This document shows positions 1 to 10,893 of a stretch of 64,000 nt of DNA, piece after piece; the stretch's first letter is position 1, and every line of letters begins with the position of its first letter. A model generated the notes under the pieces. That model was not told the DNA's origin and did not search any database. It saw only the letters and a list, made by a program, of their open reading frames with translations. Where the stretch lies: the NCBI RefSeq assembly GCF_902148855.1, contig NC_043965.1, forward strand, positions 26,121,523 to 26,185,522. The letters are read 5' to 3'. Origin of the DNA: Sphaeramia orbicularis. Lineage: Eukaryota; Chordata; Actinopteri; Kurtiformes; Apogonidae. The position numbers were made by a program, and so were the translations under genes.

Positions 1-13
1 TCAAGTCTGTTAC

Positions 14-3000
14 CTGAGACAGTTTGATGATCAGAGCCATGTCTCTCCAGAGCTAAAAGGTAACTTTTCCACAGACCCATTGTCCAGGGACAATTCCTGA
101 CTGCACGGTCATGAGTAGAAAGAACCAAGTCTTTGATTTTCAGCTGACGGTCCTGAAGACCCAAGAGAAAACAGACAAACGGGGTCAGAATAGCTTCACC
201 TTAAAGTTGAATCCCTTGATCAACTTCTTTTTCAACTTGCACATTTCCCTCCCTACTGAGTATCAGCATTCTTTAGTTGCTCATATGTGCATCTGCAACA
301 CTGACAACACTACATATATGTACAGCTGAAATTACAGAAGTTACCGTACATGTTGTTCCCTGATGCACCACAGGGTGACCAAAATACTTTAAAAACCATT
401 TCTGACATGGAAATCACAACAAAATACACTGCATAACAGCAATGCCCAGGACTCACCAAGTATGTGGTGTATTTTGCCCACATGTCAGGCACCAAGCAGT
501 TTTCTGCCAAAGCCCGCTCAAAGATGATCTGAATTCGTGCTGGGTCACCCTCCTTTAGCTCATAGTCAATGTAGGCTTGATACTCTGCCAGTTTAGGAGG
601 TTCAGCCACCAGCTACAGCAGATGTTAAAAAAAGAAAATATCCAAGTCAGATATCATGCATTTAACAAATGCTGTTTCAACTTACAAGTCACTTACCAGT
701 GGCTCTTCAAAAGCTTTGCGCTTTTCCATCTGCTGCAAAGCGTTTTTGTACTGATGCATCACTGTCTCTGACACACCATTTTCGGACCACTCCTCATACT
801 CTGCAAATGTTGCTTCCATGTCTACATGAAAATAGAATACAGTTTTATTATCCTAACACTTTCATGATGAATGTATTTTTCAGAGAATATCACAAATATT
901 TTTGTTTCATGTGTATTTGTTTAAGTTATGTAAAGCAGAGCACAACAACAATGTAATAATTCAGAAAGGTAACACAGGGTTATAAACATGACAGAAAATC
1001 TTCTAGTGTCTGTTCAGCGGAGCCAAAAAGTAAAAACAATACTGGACCATCTGGCTATCTTCAGTCCAGTTCTGCTGTAACAGTAAGCACAATCAGGGAC
1101 TATTGAAATGGGCCTGGGTTTCTAAATCAGTACACCATTTCATAACTAATAAATGTAACGGACTAAACATACTCGACAAGTCTGCGTTATCCTTTTAAAC
1201 AGGATAATTGGCATTCTTTTGTGAAGGCCACATGTAACAGCTAGGTATAGTAAGAATCTGAACAGAAGATCCTCACCCATTAAAGGCACAGCCAGCTGGC
1301 GGCGGAACAGTGTATGGATGCGCTCAAGCTGAGTGTTTAACAGCTCCTGCTCCTCATGGCTGGGAATCCTGCCAGGGGGAGGCTGAGAGAACGGGCACGA
1401 GAGAAAATGGTGGCAAATTTCAGCAAACCCATGTGTGCCTAAAAACAAATCAGATCTCTCCCATTAAATGAAACAAACCTGTACTGTAGACAGAATGGCG
1501 TTCTCAAACTCCCTGTATGCCTCCCACAACGTCTGGCCCTTGGTCATGTGAAGTCCTACATTCATCACCGCCCTCTCAAAGATCGCTCTCACCTTGTCAA
1601 TCCCTCCTGGCGAGCCCATACCACCAATTGAATACTGGGCATATTCAAGCCAGATATCTGGGCCTGTAAGTAAAAAGGATAAAGTAAATGATGAAGATAA
1701 TAAAAATAGTAAAGGCATGTCACCTCATACTAACACTGATGTGATTTACTCACAGATGTAGTCTTTCACAGCCCTCTCAAAAAGTTCATAGACTTTCTCC
1801 CGGTTCGGTTCCTCTTCTGTCAGATGGATCTCATCCTTTAGCCAGTCAAGCCAGATCTCTACAGGATTAATTACAGTACAATTTCAGATTCATAAATAAT
1901 ACAGCGCAGACTCATCTGACACCAAAGAAAATGATAGCAACACCAACCCTCAGTGAGCGGGAAAAGTTCACCTCATTTTCTGTCTTGCTTTCGCAGACGG
2001 AAAAGCTCGCCTTCTTGCTTTAGTAGTTTGATGAGATCCACATGGCAGTTGTAGTCAAAGCATTGATCGACAGCTGGAAATCACAGAAAGATCAATTGGT
2101 AGCTGAGTAAGACTGAAACTACTGAACTGGAAAAGAAAAAAACATGCAAATAATTCAAGTGCAATTCAGTCAACCTTCCTACTATCTACTAGTTAAAAAC
2201 GTCAAAATAAAATTTAATAAATAAAAGAAAATATATAAAGATTAAATTAAAGAGAACATTCAAAATAAAAATAAAGGTACAAGCAAGTTACAATTGACCA
2301 TCAGTGTCACATATTCAACGGGTTAGATGTACTCATATATAGGAAAAGTCGATTCATCAATTTTCTGTGAAAAACATTTTATGATTTAAAAGAACGTATT
2401 AGACTAGGGCTATTTTGGCTCTGAATGCACTTACAACTGGGAAATCCACTAGGATATTACAACTATAACTCTTAGGCATAATCTAAGACAACAGTTTACA
2501 AAATCCCATTGACTCGTGAATAGAATAGTTTTATTATAAGGCTCTAGTATGCCAGTGTTTATAGGATGTACCTGATGACCTGACTTAAGTAACACTCACG
2601 CCAAAGTTAGTTTAGAAACTTTCTTTTTCAGCCGTTGACGTGTACGTGGGAAATATTATCAACTCATAATCAGTGTATTATAAATTCAATAAAGATAATC
2701 TGCTGTGGTATTGTTACACCAATAATCTAACATAATAAGAATTTTAATGTTGTGGCACCCAAAAAAAAAACTTTGAACAATTCACGTTAAAAGATTTATT
2801 CTGTGATTTAGGTGCAATATGCGGTGAAAAGGCGCGTGTGCACTGAACACCCCATTAGCATGTCAGCTAATCACGACAGCTCTGGAAATGACGACGTATC
2901 AAACGCGCTAATTTAATTGTCATGAATTAGAGTGGCAACCATGACTATGCTTTCATTTCCATTATCCCACATGACAGAGCAGCACATAATCCTAACCGGG

Positions 3001-3303
3001 CTGACTTGTGGCTGCTGACTCTGTTTACCATCCATTCATTCTCGTTAGCTCGTCTGCTAACGCTGGTTAACGTTAACGAAGCCTGGCTTCGTTGTTGCTA
3101 ATTACCTGCTCCTCCAGCCGCTGGATTTCGGCCTCGTTTTCTTTCTCATCTTCCGACGAATCGTCCTCCTCGTCGTCGGAATTTTCTACCCCCATGCCCT
3201 CCTCTTCTTCCTCGTCCGATTCCATCTCCCTCTCCTCCATCCCTGCATCTTCCTCTTCCATATCTTGCAACTGCGTTTGCTCTGCGCTGCTTGACGCTGC
3301 CAT
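14..3303 (-). CDS. sart3: SART3, U4/U6 snRNP recycling factor, 5' half (exons 1-8; rest lies beyond the window start)
   Basis: SART3 is a nuclear HAT-repeat and RRM protein that reassembles U4/U6 snRNPs and recruits USP15/USP4. Coding exons read on the minus strand with GT-AG borders: 3106-3303, 1948-2073, 1754-1858, 1479-1663, 1277-1382, 697-821, 457-612, 14-152. Exon 1 gives the family's acidic N-terminus (start MAASSSAEQ, Glu/Asp-rich to residue 66). Exons 2-8 give the HAT helices, with family motifs NAFDYNCHVDLI, GLHMTKG.LWEAYREFE, LFRRQLA.P, LAEYQAYIDYE, GDPARIQ.IFERALAENCLVPD and RNCPWT. The later HAT repeats, the coiled-coil/NLS region and both RRMs are off the window. Exon 2 is odd: it needs three one-base corrections to follow the family (two bases missing, one extra) and has an in-frame TGA as read, while all other exons are clean. 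It lies head to head with iscu, as in human. Identity is certain; intactness of exon 2 is in doubt. Confidence 0.95.
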
Positions 3304-3493
3304 GTTGGAAAGGCTGCCTGTCTGCCTGGTAACAAACTCACAAGCCAGCCAGCAGTGCCGTGGGAGGCGGAGCCAGTGGGCTCACCGTGGAGGAGAGGGC
3401 GGGGAGAGGCCGCTAGAGGGCGCTGCATCCACGGGGAACCTACAGTCCTTCCTGTCTTCCTGTCTTGTTTGTTTTCCGTCTGTTGGTTTGAAC
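3304..3493. promoter_or_regulatory. Shared divergent promoter of sart3 and iscu
   Basis: Only 190 bp separate the two ATGs, which point away from each other, so both genes must use this stretch. It is GC-rich with no TATA box. Sp1-type GC boxes are visible (GGGAGGCGGAGC near 3361, GAGGGCGGGG near 3396), as are two CTTCCTGT ETS-like half sites near 3450-3465 and a CTCF-like motif at 3410-3425. This is typical of a housekeeping bidirectional promoter, and the human SART3/ISCU pair has the same arrangement. Transcription start points cannot be fixed from sequence. Confidence 0.8.
3410..3425 (+). promoter_or_regulatory. CTCF-like site
   Basis: CCGCTAGAGGGCGCTG matches the vertebrate CTCF core (CCASYAGRKGGCRS) with one departure in the first half. 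It lies in the sart3/iscu divergent promoter with the motif on the plus strand, facing the motif at 40253. Binding is inferred. Confidence 0.5.
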
Positions 3494-5600
3494 ATGGCGG
3501 TCGTGTTGTTACGGAGGTCGGCGTCCTCTCTGTTGTTTACCAGAAGGTTATATGGCCCGCAGCTTAGTGCTGCCTGCTCATACCACAAAAAGGTAACAAA
3601 ACTCAAAGTACTTGACATGTCACAGCCACGTTTGTAGTCATCTTATGTCACCTACGTTGTATTGACACAGATGCGCGTGCGCTGCCCATGTCCTCCTAAC
3701 AGTACTGACAAGTTTATTAGTTTTAACATGTGAATCCAAATGACAAAACAGTTCGTTGTTTCCATGTCCGTTTTTTCTCTAAAGGTGGTGGACCACTACG
3801 AAAACCCAAGAAATGTGGGCTCTCTGGATAAAAACGCAAAGAACGTGGGGACTGGCTTGGTGGGAGCTCCAGCCTGTGGTGATGTTATGAAACTTCAGGT
3901 AAGGAGGTCACAGACACGGACACAAAGCAAGTCCCAAAACAACATGTTTACATCCATCTGCTGTCCTTATCTACCAGATTGAGGTGGATGAAAACGGAAA
4001 GATCGTTGATGCAAAATTCAAGACATTTGGCTGCGGTTCAGCCATCGCCTCCAGTTCTTTAGCAACTGAGTGGGTAAAAGGGGAAATCGGTAAGTTGGTG
4101 CAATGGTAGTAAATAAAATAATTTACAAGTTCCATGTGTCTTGATTATTGATAATCAGGTTATTTTACTTCCCTTCTACAGGTGGATGAAGCTCGAAGAT
4201 CAAGAAACACAGACATGCCAAGAAACTGTGCCTTCCCCCAGTCAAACTTCACTGTTCTAGTAAGTTCAACAACCAAGTTCAAGCTTATCTAACCCTCTAA
4301 GTAAAGTGACAAAGATGAAGCCATAGAATCTACTTGCCAAGTGTCTGGAAGTCATGTGCAACGGTTTTTTTTTGACTGCATAGTGGAGGCCAAAAATTAT
4401 TGGAATAGAGTTTTCATTTGGTTTTTTTTGTTCTTTTTAATTGGACCATTAAAATATCAATAAAATGAATTAAATATCCTAGGCCATCATCATGCTAAGT
4501 ATACCAATAACTATAGAATCACGCCATCTAAAGAGATTGAGGTCATTGTCCTTTCAAAAAACTGTCCCACCAATCGTGTTCCTTCACTGAAGAAGCCAAA
4601 TTCCCTGTCAGATATGATTGTGGTTAAACTGATGGTGATGTAAGCCTTCTCTGATCATGAAGTAAATATTAAAGTTTAAAGTGGGTATAACACTAGAACT
4701 GACTTCATCTGATATTTTTTGTGCTCGGAACAAAGATCTGCATGTTTTGTGAACATTATGAAATAAAATCCTGTTTTAGAAGCAAAAAAAGGTCAAGTGA
4801 TTATATTCAGTTCTGTCAGATGTTTAATCATTTTGGCCACCACTGTATATAACCTTAGGGACTGACATACAGGGTGGGGAAGCAAAATTTACAATGAACA
4901 TTTAGTTGTTTTTTCTCAGCAGGCACTACGTCAGTTGTTTTGAAACCAAACATATATTGATGTCATAATCATACGTAACACTATTATCCAAACCTTTTCA
5001 GAAACTTTTGCCCATATGAGTAATCGGGAAAGCAAACATCAAAGAGTGTGTGATTTGCTGAATGCGCTCGTCACACCAAAGGAGATTTCAGAAATAGTTG
5101 GAGTGTCCATAAAGACTGTTTATAATGGAAAGAAGAGAATGACTATGAGCAAAACTATTACGAGAAAGTCTGGAAGATATTATTAAAGAAGAATGGGAGA
5201 AGTTGTCACCCGAATATTTGAGGAACACTTGCGCAAGTTTCAGGAAGCGTGTGAAGGCAGTTTATTGAGAAAGAAGGAGGACACATAGAATAAAAACATT
5301 TTCTATTATGTAAATTTTCTTGTGGCAAATAAATTCTCATGACTTTCAATAAACTAATTGGTCATACACTGTCTTTCAATCCCTGCCTCAAAATATTGTA
5401 AATTTTGCTTCCCCACCCTGTATATCCAGATGCTCAGTTTTCATCTTCATATCATGTTTTCCATATCAATATATGTCACTTTATGAGATCAAATCTGTTG
5501 TTGCCCTTTACTAAATACTTTCGTTCTTTTTTCAGTGCTTGCAGAAGATGCCATAAAAGCTGCGCTGTCAGATTACAGACTAAAACAGGACAAGAAGTAG
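3494..5600 (+). CDS. iscu: Iron-sulfur cluster assembly scaffold ISCU (mitochondrial)
   Basis: ISCU is the mitochondrial scaffold on which NFS1-ISD11-ACP and frataxin build [2Fe-2S] clusters. Five exons: 3494-3592 (MAVVLLRRSA start, basic mitochondrial presequence, ending YHKK), 3785-3898 (VVDHYENPRNVGSLD, GAPACGDVMKLQ with ligand Cys64 and Asp66), 3978-4089 (KFKTFGCGSAIASSSLATEW, Cys90), 4182-4259, and 5536-5600 (LAEDAIKAAL, ending KQDKK). Exon 4 should hold the LPPVKLHC motif with the third cysteine. As read, the end of exon 3 has one extra G in a G run, and exon 4 has one base missing, one extra and one missing again. The four changes sum to zero, but they create an early TGA and scramble exon 4. 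Exon 5 is back in the family frame. Introns and splice sites are normal, so this is not a processed copy. A Tc1 derivative sits in intron 4. The indels are more likely consensus errors than decay of an essential gene. Confidence 0.93.
4870..5420 (+). mobile_element. Tc1/mariner-type non-autonomous element, copy 1 (551 bp)
   Basis: Both ends carry the inverted repeat CAGGGTGGGGAAGCAAAATT (roughly 27 bp), flanked by TA target duplications at 4868-4869 and 5421-5422. Inside, on the plus strand, an ATG at 5016 opens a 56-codon relic of the transposase N-terminal helix-turn-helix (MSNRESKHQR, VTPKEISEIVGVS, KTVYNGKKR). It is followed by a relic of the C-terminal tail (EYLRNTCASFRKRV). The catalytic middle is gone, so this is an internal-deletion derivative. 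A second copy lies inverted at 15477-16026, about 97% identical, with the same deletion, so the shortened form itself spread. It lies in iscu intron 4. Confidence 0.9.
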
Positions 5601-6201
5601 AGGTGTGTTGGTGTTAGTATGTAACACACTGATGCCTCACCTCCAGTCCTGTAACATGTGATAGCAGCGCTGCATGGGAGACTGGTTACCAGAATACTTC
5701 ATCAGATCTCATCAGATCTTGTACAGCTCTAAGAGTTGTATTCCTTTTAAATATCTTCATCTAAGTTGGGGTATGCACATGGTGATTAAGGCCCTACTTG
5801 TTTCCTTATAACAAGTAGTTCATTCAAAGATGCTGATTTTGGAGCTTTGGGTTTGTAACAAGTCTGTTAAAGCATTTTGATTTAATTTATTTTAGAAAGG
5901 AGCTCAACAATGTTCCTAGTTTGGGTTTTTACAAAGGAGATGAGTAATAAATAAGGAATTACAGGTTTATGTTTTTGTACATTTTTGGCATTAAGACTTT
6001 ATTTTGGCTTGATTGTACAAATTCACCAGTCAGTCATGGAGGATTCAGTATGAAAAGAACAATATATTCTATATAAAGCGGAGCCAATATACACATATCA
6101 GCATTATACAGAATATTGTGTGAAATTGTGGGCTTGTTGTGAACTTATTAAGAATGAAATTAATAAAGAATAAACATTTTTTCAGTGTGTCCATGGTGTT
6201 G
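5601..6201. other. Overlapping 3' ends of iscu (+) and the LRR gene (-)
   Basis: There is no gene between the two stop codons, 601 bp apart. Plus-strand AATAAA signals for iscu lie at 5947-5952 and 6162-6167. A minus-strand AATAAA for the LRR gene lies at 5998-6003. If iscu uses its second signal, or the LRR gene its signal at 5998, the two 3' UTRs overlap as antisense RNA. The signals are visible; their use is inferred. Confidence 0.6.
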
Positions 6202-7608
6202 TCATCTGCCAGATCCTGCATCAAGTGGAGCCACTCTCTGTTGGCGTAGGAGTGTCTTTTTCAGGACGAGAAGCACTGCTGCCATTAGGAGGGCTACTAG
6301 TACACATAACACAGCCAGTAGGGCGATGACCACGGCAGTGTCCTGTTGTATGGACGGCCGTGGGTCAGCAGTGGGCCAGGGTCCTACTCTGTTTGTAGAA
6401 AGCAGAGGTCCTGTCCCTTCAGTTGAGGTGGAGTTGGTCTGAGGGTACCGTCCTGTCACATTGTCTCTACACTTCTGTTCCTCATCAGGTATAGAAGTGG
6501 TTTTTAAACTGGACTGGCTTACAGATTGTGTTTTATTCAGGGATAAGCACTCATCGTAGCTAAGCATCTCTAAAGAGTATTGTTCAGGTAATATTCTAGT
6601 TTTGGGAGCAGATTTATAAAGTCCAACAGTTGTTGCTTTTCGTGACATATCATTTTCCAAGCTTCCCAATATCAGCATCTCATCTAATACACTCCTGAAA
6701 CCAGGTGTTGAAGCCTCCACTGGGAGGGTTTCCATGATTTGTTCTTGTGCCACATGATGTGTCCTTTGATTTGGCTTCAGGAGACGAGGACAGATAGTCA
6801 TGACAGAGAGGTTTAAAAGCAGACGGTGAGCAAGATGGACCGGTTCAGTGCAAACCAGGTCTGTGGCCATCTTTATTCGACCACTCAGCAGCCAGCGGTA
6901 CAGATACAAAATGTCACACTCGCATACCCACAGGTTGTTGGTCAGGTCCACAGATCTGAGACGTGGAAGGCTGTCAAAAGCACTCTCAGGGACTGAACGC
7001 AGGCAGTTGCTGTTGATCTTCAGGACCTGCAGGTTGACCAAGCTGGACAACGAGGGCAGGTCCAAAGCAGAGATGCAGTTGGCTGAAAGGTCTAAGTGGG
7101 TAAGAGAAGGTGGGAGATTTTGAGGCAAGCTTGTGAGTTTATTTCCCTTCAGTGTGAGGACCTTTAGCTTGTTAAGGCCCTGAAGCGCCCCAGGCTGAAT
7201 GGCACGGATTTGGTTGTCCTCCAGATCCAGGCGGGTAAGGTTCCCCAGATGTCTCAGGCCACCTGAGGTGATGTAAGTGATGCGGTTTTCTTGCAGCAGA
7301 AGGGACTCCAGGCTTGGAGGCAGGCCACGAGGGAACCGGGCAAGCAGATTATGACTGAGGCTGAGCTCCTGCAGGCCAGACAGGGGCCTGAGGAGGTGGT
7401 CCACGTTGCAAAGTTGGTTTTTGGCCACAGAGAGAGCTGACGTACTGAGAGGGACTGAGCCAGGAAGTGATCTGAGGCCCAGCGATTCGCACAGAACAAA
7501 AAATCCTTGACGAGGACAGCAACAGCCAGGAGGACAGAAAGACACTGTGAAGCAGGTCAGAGGACAGATGCAGAGAACCAGTAGGATACCACATCTGCAC
7601 CAAGGCAT
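6202..7608 (-). CDS. Leucine-rich-repeat single-pass membrane protein, 468 aa, one coding exon
   Basis: Type I membrane protein by sequence. A signal peptide covers about residues 1-24. An LRRNT cysteine cluster (C25, C29-C31, C40) is followed by about eight leucine-rich repeats (57-227, e.g. LTRLDLEDNQI, LKVLTLKGNKL, LQVLKINSN). An LRRCT cap follows with Cys229, 231, 253 and 273. A 150-residue Ser/Thr-rich stalk leads to a membrane helix at about 424-449 and a 19-residue basic cytosolic tail. The architecture resembles LRR adhesion and receptor proteins such as the GPIb/GPV group or small neuronal LRR proteins; I cannot name the orthologue. The whole coding region is one exon. The acceptor CTCAG ends six bases before the ATG, and the 5' UTR continues in an exon ending at 7696. 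A ligand is not predictable. Confidence 0.85.
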   Translation of the reverse strand: MPWCRCGILLVLCICPLTCFTVSFCPPGCCCPRQGFFVLCESLGLRSLPGSVPLSTSALSVAKNQLCNVDHLLRPLSGLQELSLSHNLLARFPRGLPPSLESLLLQENRITYITSGGLRHLGNLTRLDLEDNQIRAIQPGALQGLNKLKVLTLKGNKLTSLPQNLPPSLTHLDLSANCISALDLPSLSSLVNLQVLKINSNCLRSVPESAFDSLPRLRSVDLTNNLWVCECDILYLYRWLLSGRIKMATDLVCTEPVHLAHRLLLNLSVMTICPRLLKPNQRTHHVAQEQIMETLPVEASTPGFRSVLDEMLILGSLENDMSRKATTVGLYKSAPKTRILPEQYSLEMLSYDECLSLNKTQSVSQSSLKTTSIPDEEQKCRDNVTGRYPQTNSTSTEGTGPLLSTNRVGPWPTADPRPSIQQDTAVVIALLAVLCVLVALLMAAVLLVLKKTLLRQQRVAPLDAGSGR

Positions 7609-7695
7609 GACTCACTGAGAAGGACAAAACAAGAGACATGTACAAAAAACTGCACCAGAAACATCACGATCGCACACTTCTTAAAAAACACTTAC

Positions 7696-7760
7696 CATTT
7701 TTCTGATTCTTGTACTATCTGCTCCTCCGAGGGGACGGGCAGGCCTGTTTCCTCATGGTC
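7696..7760 (-). promoter_or_regulatory. Predicted 5' UTR exon of the LRR gene with upstream ORFs
   Basis: A good donor (AAAATG|GTAAGTG) ends this exon at 7696, and the matching acceptor (TTCTCAG) is at 7615-7621, leaving an intron of about 80 bp. A 14-codon upstream ORF (ATG at 7756, TAG at 7715) lies inside if transcription starts upstream of 7756. After splicing, the exon's last three bases ATG join TGAGTCATG, giving a start codon directly followed by a stop three bases before the main ATG. The 5' limit of the exon is not visible. Confidence 0.5.
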
Positions 7761-9686
7761 CTTGCGGGATGCACGGTCTTTCTAAAGATAACTACTGCGG
7801 AGAATTCCAGGCAGGTGCTCATCAAAGTTTAATGGCAGCCTTAAGGTGCAAGATTACCTATTCTGGGTCCTCTTCACCATCTAAATTGATTGAGAGGTCC
7901 TATTGTTTGTCAGTGGCAGACAGTGAAAGGGATCAAAATGCTTACAGCAGGGAGATAGGCAGAGTGTACAGAAACAGTCCAGTAACTCCAGATGTCCCAA
8001 AACTTCCCTTATCTACTCTTCCTGGACGGCAGGAGCCAGACACTACCTTAAATCTATCAAACAGGTGTCGGACACAGTGTTCCTTAGTGGTCCAGCCTCC
8101 GTGTGTCTTTCTGTCATTTGTCAGGAGGAGTGAAAGTGAAGGGGTAGTATTTTCTCGAATTATTTAGCAACTCATTGACAAAAGAGCAGGGAATCTGACC
8201 CTAGTCCAAGGCTCTGTAAGGGCTCACGTTTCAAACACCACTGTTTCACTGGCTTTTGAGCTGTTATACCATCGTGTGTGATGTTTGATTTCTGGTTGAA
8301 TTGATAATGGTTCAGATGATCAGATTTTACGATTGAAATTATTAATATTAATATCAATTTTGATAACTTTTTAGAATTTTTGAAATACATTCATGACCTG
8401 TCCTGATAAGACTAATGAAGACTAGAAGACAATTTATCGACAGTGTTTGAAAATGTCAAAGATGGTCTTGGATCCACCCCATATTAAATGTGTTTGTCAC
8501 TTATTCCAAAGTTTCATGAGAAATATTTCAGTAGTTTTGGCATAATCCATCTTACAACCAAACAAAGTAAAATAAAGTATAACAAAAGAAAGTCCTTGAC
8601 GATAGTGAAGCTTTACACTAAATACTGTAAAGTAAATGCTGTAAACAATAGTACCTCTTGCTGTTGAAGCAGTGATGAAACATACAGCAACAGTATATGT
8701 AAGCAGTAAATGGTCTTCACTTTAAAAGGAAAAGTTGTGAGTTTTTGTGTCCACAAATCAGTGTGCAAAGATTTGTACACACAATACACACATACACAAT
8801 ACACACAATTGTTTTGGAGCAAAGGGCTCTGTATGTATTTGGTTTACTGTTGATGAATTATTTACACCATCTTGTACAGTAGCCAGTGTAGTACAAAGGG
8901 GCTCTTGTCATTTCTGGGCTCTGCTACCCTCTGCAGTGCTGTGTTTCAGTTTGATGTTGATATCTGACAGATGTTAAAAAAAAAACAAAAAAAACATTAG
9001 AGCTGGTTTTATTTTACTGAATGAACACTGCACATAGTGTGTAACACAATTAAGCTGAAGCAATAGAGCTAAAATAATATCACAAATCTGACATTTGGGC
9101 AATTACTTTAAAAATAGCTACCCGTGATTCCTGAGTGGAGGCCACTCAAAATTACAGATTCCAGAGTTGAACATAATGTGCACGTAGCAAGCATCCTCTT
9201 TTTTAGACCGTCCCCTCCTTGTCTAATCCTAGGTTTCCTCTTAGAGACTCGTCTCTCATCATCAAACTGCTTTCTCCACTGCTGCATTTTCAGTAATGAC
9301 AGAAATCTCTTTATCATCAGTATTTTATTAAACACAAGCAAAACAAAAATTGTCATTTTGTAAACAAAAAGACCTGTCACTTACAGAGGAAGCTGTCTGG
9401 AAACAGCTGAGGATAACCATGAGGTTCAACAAAATGATCATGTAATCTTTATAAAATTCTGGCCCATGAATCTTTCAAAGATGAACATTACAGTCTGAGA
9501 CAGTAAGGGGATGGTGAATTAAAGAGCTTTTACACAGTCTGCTTCATAATGTGATCTGAATTTTATGTCATATCAATTCAAGTTGATATGAGACATCCAG
9601 TATTTTACTGTAGGTCAAATCAGATGAGATCAATAATACAGACAAAGCAACTCAACTCACTATCCCATTACCCATGATTTATGAAA

Positions 9687-9727
<41 letters not shown>

Positions 9728-10893
9728 ATTATATTTAAACAATAACCCTATTATTTTTAATTTATCATATATAGAAGTAATATACCCAAAAAGAAAAGCA
9801 AAGCCACACCAAAGACCAAATGAAGTCTGTAAACCAGAATGTATTTTCCAGTTGATTATCAACCAAAATAAATATTCAGGCAAAATGATACTCAAATCAA
9901 CTACTATATAAATTATACAGCTTTATAGCTTTTATTTTCAGCTACCCAAAACAGAGACAACTACAATTTGTGTCTTTGGTGTAAGGCCTAATGAGCAAGG
10001 AGTGAAAGGAAATACAACATATGACATAACACTGAAAATACTAAATGATGCTAAAGAAAGTAAATGTAAAGAAAGTTTTTTTTTTCCATCAAGTTTACTG
10101 CTGTCAAGCTTTGCTTTATTTACAGCAGCAACGATTTTGCTCTATATGACTGACTGAGGCAGTCCAGCAGTGAGCGTACAGATGTTGAATTATACAGCAG
10201 GACATACAGAGGAGATTCCTCTGTCTCGGCAGGCATACAAAGTTATACAGAAGTGGATTTATTAACACAGGAGTATTCACTGTTGTTATTTCTACTCAGT
10301 GAATAACACATAGAGGATGCTCAGAGGGGAGCTTTTTTTTTTTTTTTTTTGTAAAAAAAAAAAAAAAAATGCTGGATTAGTTTTGCCACAAAATAATGGT
10401 ACCTCATTTACAGAGTGGTCTGGTATTAATCAGGGTGTTAAGACTTGAAGTAAAAAGTTTAACGTTGCTCATTAGACATTATAACAATGTCCTTACAGTA
10501 AAGACGTACAGGCCACAGACTGGATACTGGCATGTGGTCTTTAATTCAACACAGTTTAATGTGTTCAAAGTTTCATCAAGTTTCATCAGATTTCAGCTCT
10601 TTACTTACATCTCTTATGTTTCTTTCTTTTGTTTATTTATTATTTCACTCTTTCTTTCTTTCTTTCTTCCCATTGTGGTGCTTGTAGTTCATGTCTTCAG
10701 AAAGTCTAATATTTAATAAATTGATTTTTTTTTCTTGTAAGGACAGAGCCTCACAGACACATTTCTTACAGTAAATCTAAATTCTATTCATCTCAGGGTT
10801 GTGCTGATTATGTGTGTGGAATAACCAACCCGTGTGATTCTAGTTCTGTGTCGTGGTTGCTAGTGTATATGTGATGTTGGGGGTGAACGTGCC
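7761..10893. other. Intergenic region and probable tmem119 3' UTR
   Basis: No gene is recognisable; the open frames here (up to 132 codons at 7769-8167) have no family features. The right part, about 10.1-10.9 kb, is probably the tmem119 3' UTR, since minus-strand AATAAA signals occur near 10113 and 10624. It also holds an (AT)n run (9694-9721), a T-run/A-run pair near 10330-10369 and a TTTC tract near 10650. Confidence 0.5.
9694..9721. repeat. (AT)n microsatellite
   Basis: About 14 AT units bordered by A runs on both sides. Confidence 0.9.

Noticed and set aside
3092-3637. Plus-strand 181-codon frame rich in Ser
   Set aside because: It is the antisense of the acidic sart3 exon 1 running into iscu exon 1; the Ser run is the complement of Glu/Asp codons.
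3494-5600. iscu as a processed pseudogene
   Set aside because: All four introns and their splice sites are present and the promoter is intact, so it is not a retrocopy.
7769-8167. 132-codon frame downstream of the LRR promoter
   Set aside because: No recognisable domain or initiation context; the position fits the LRR gene's upstream region.
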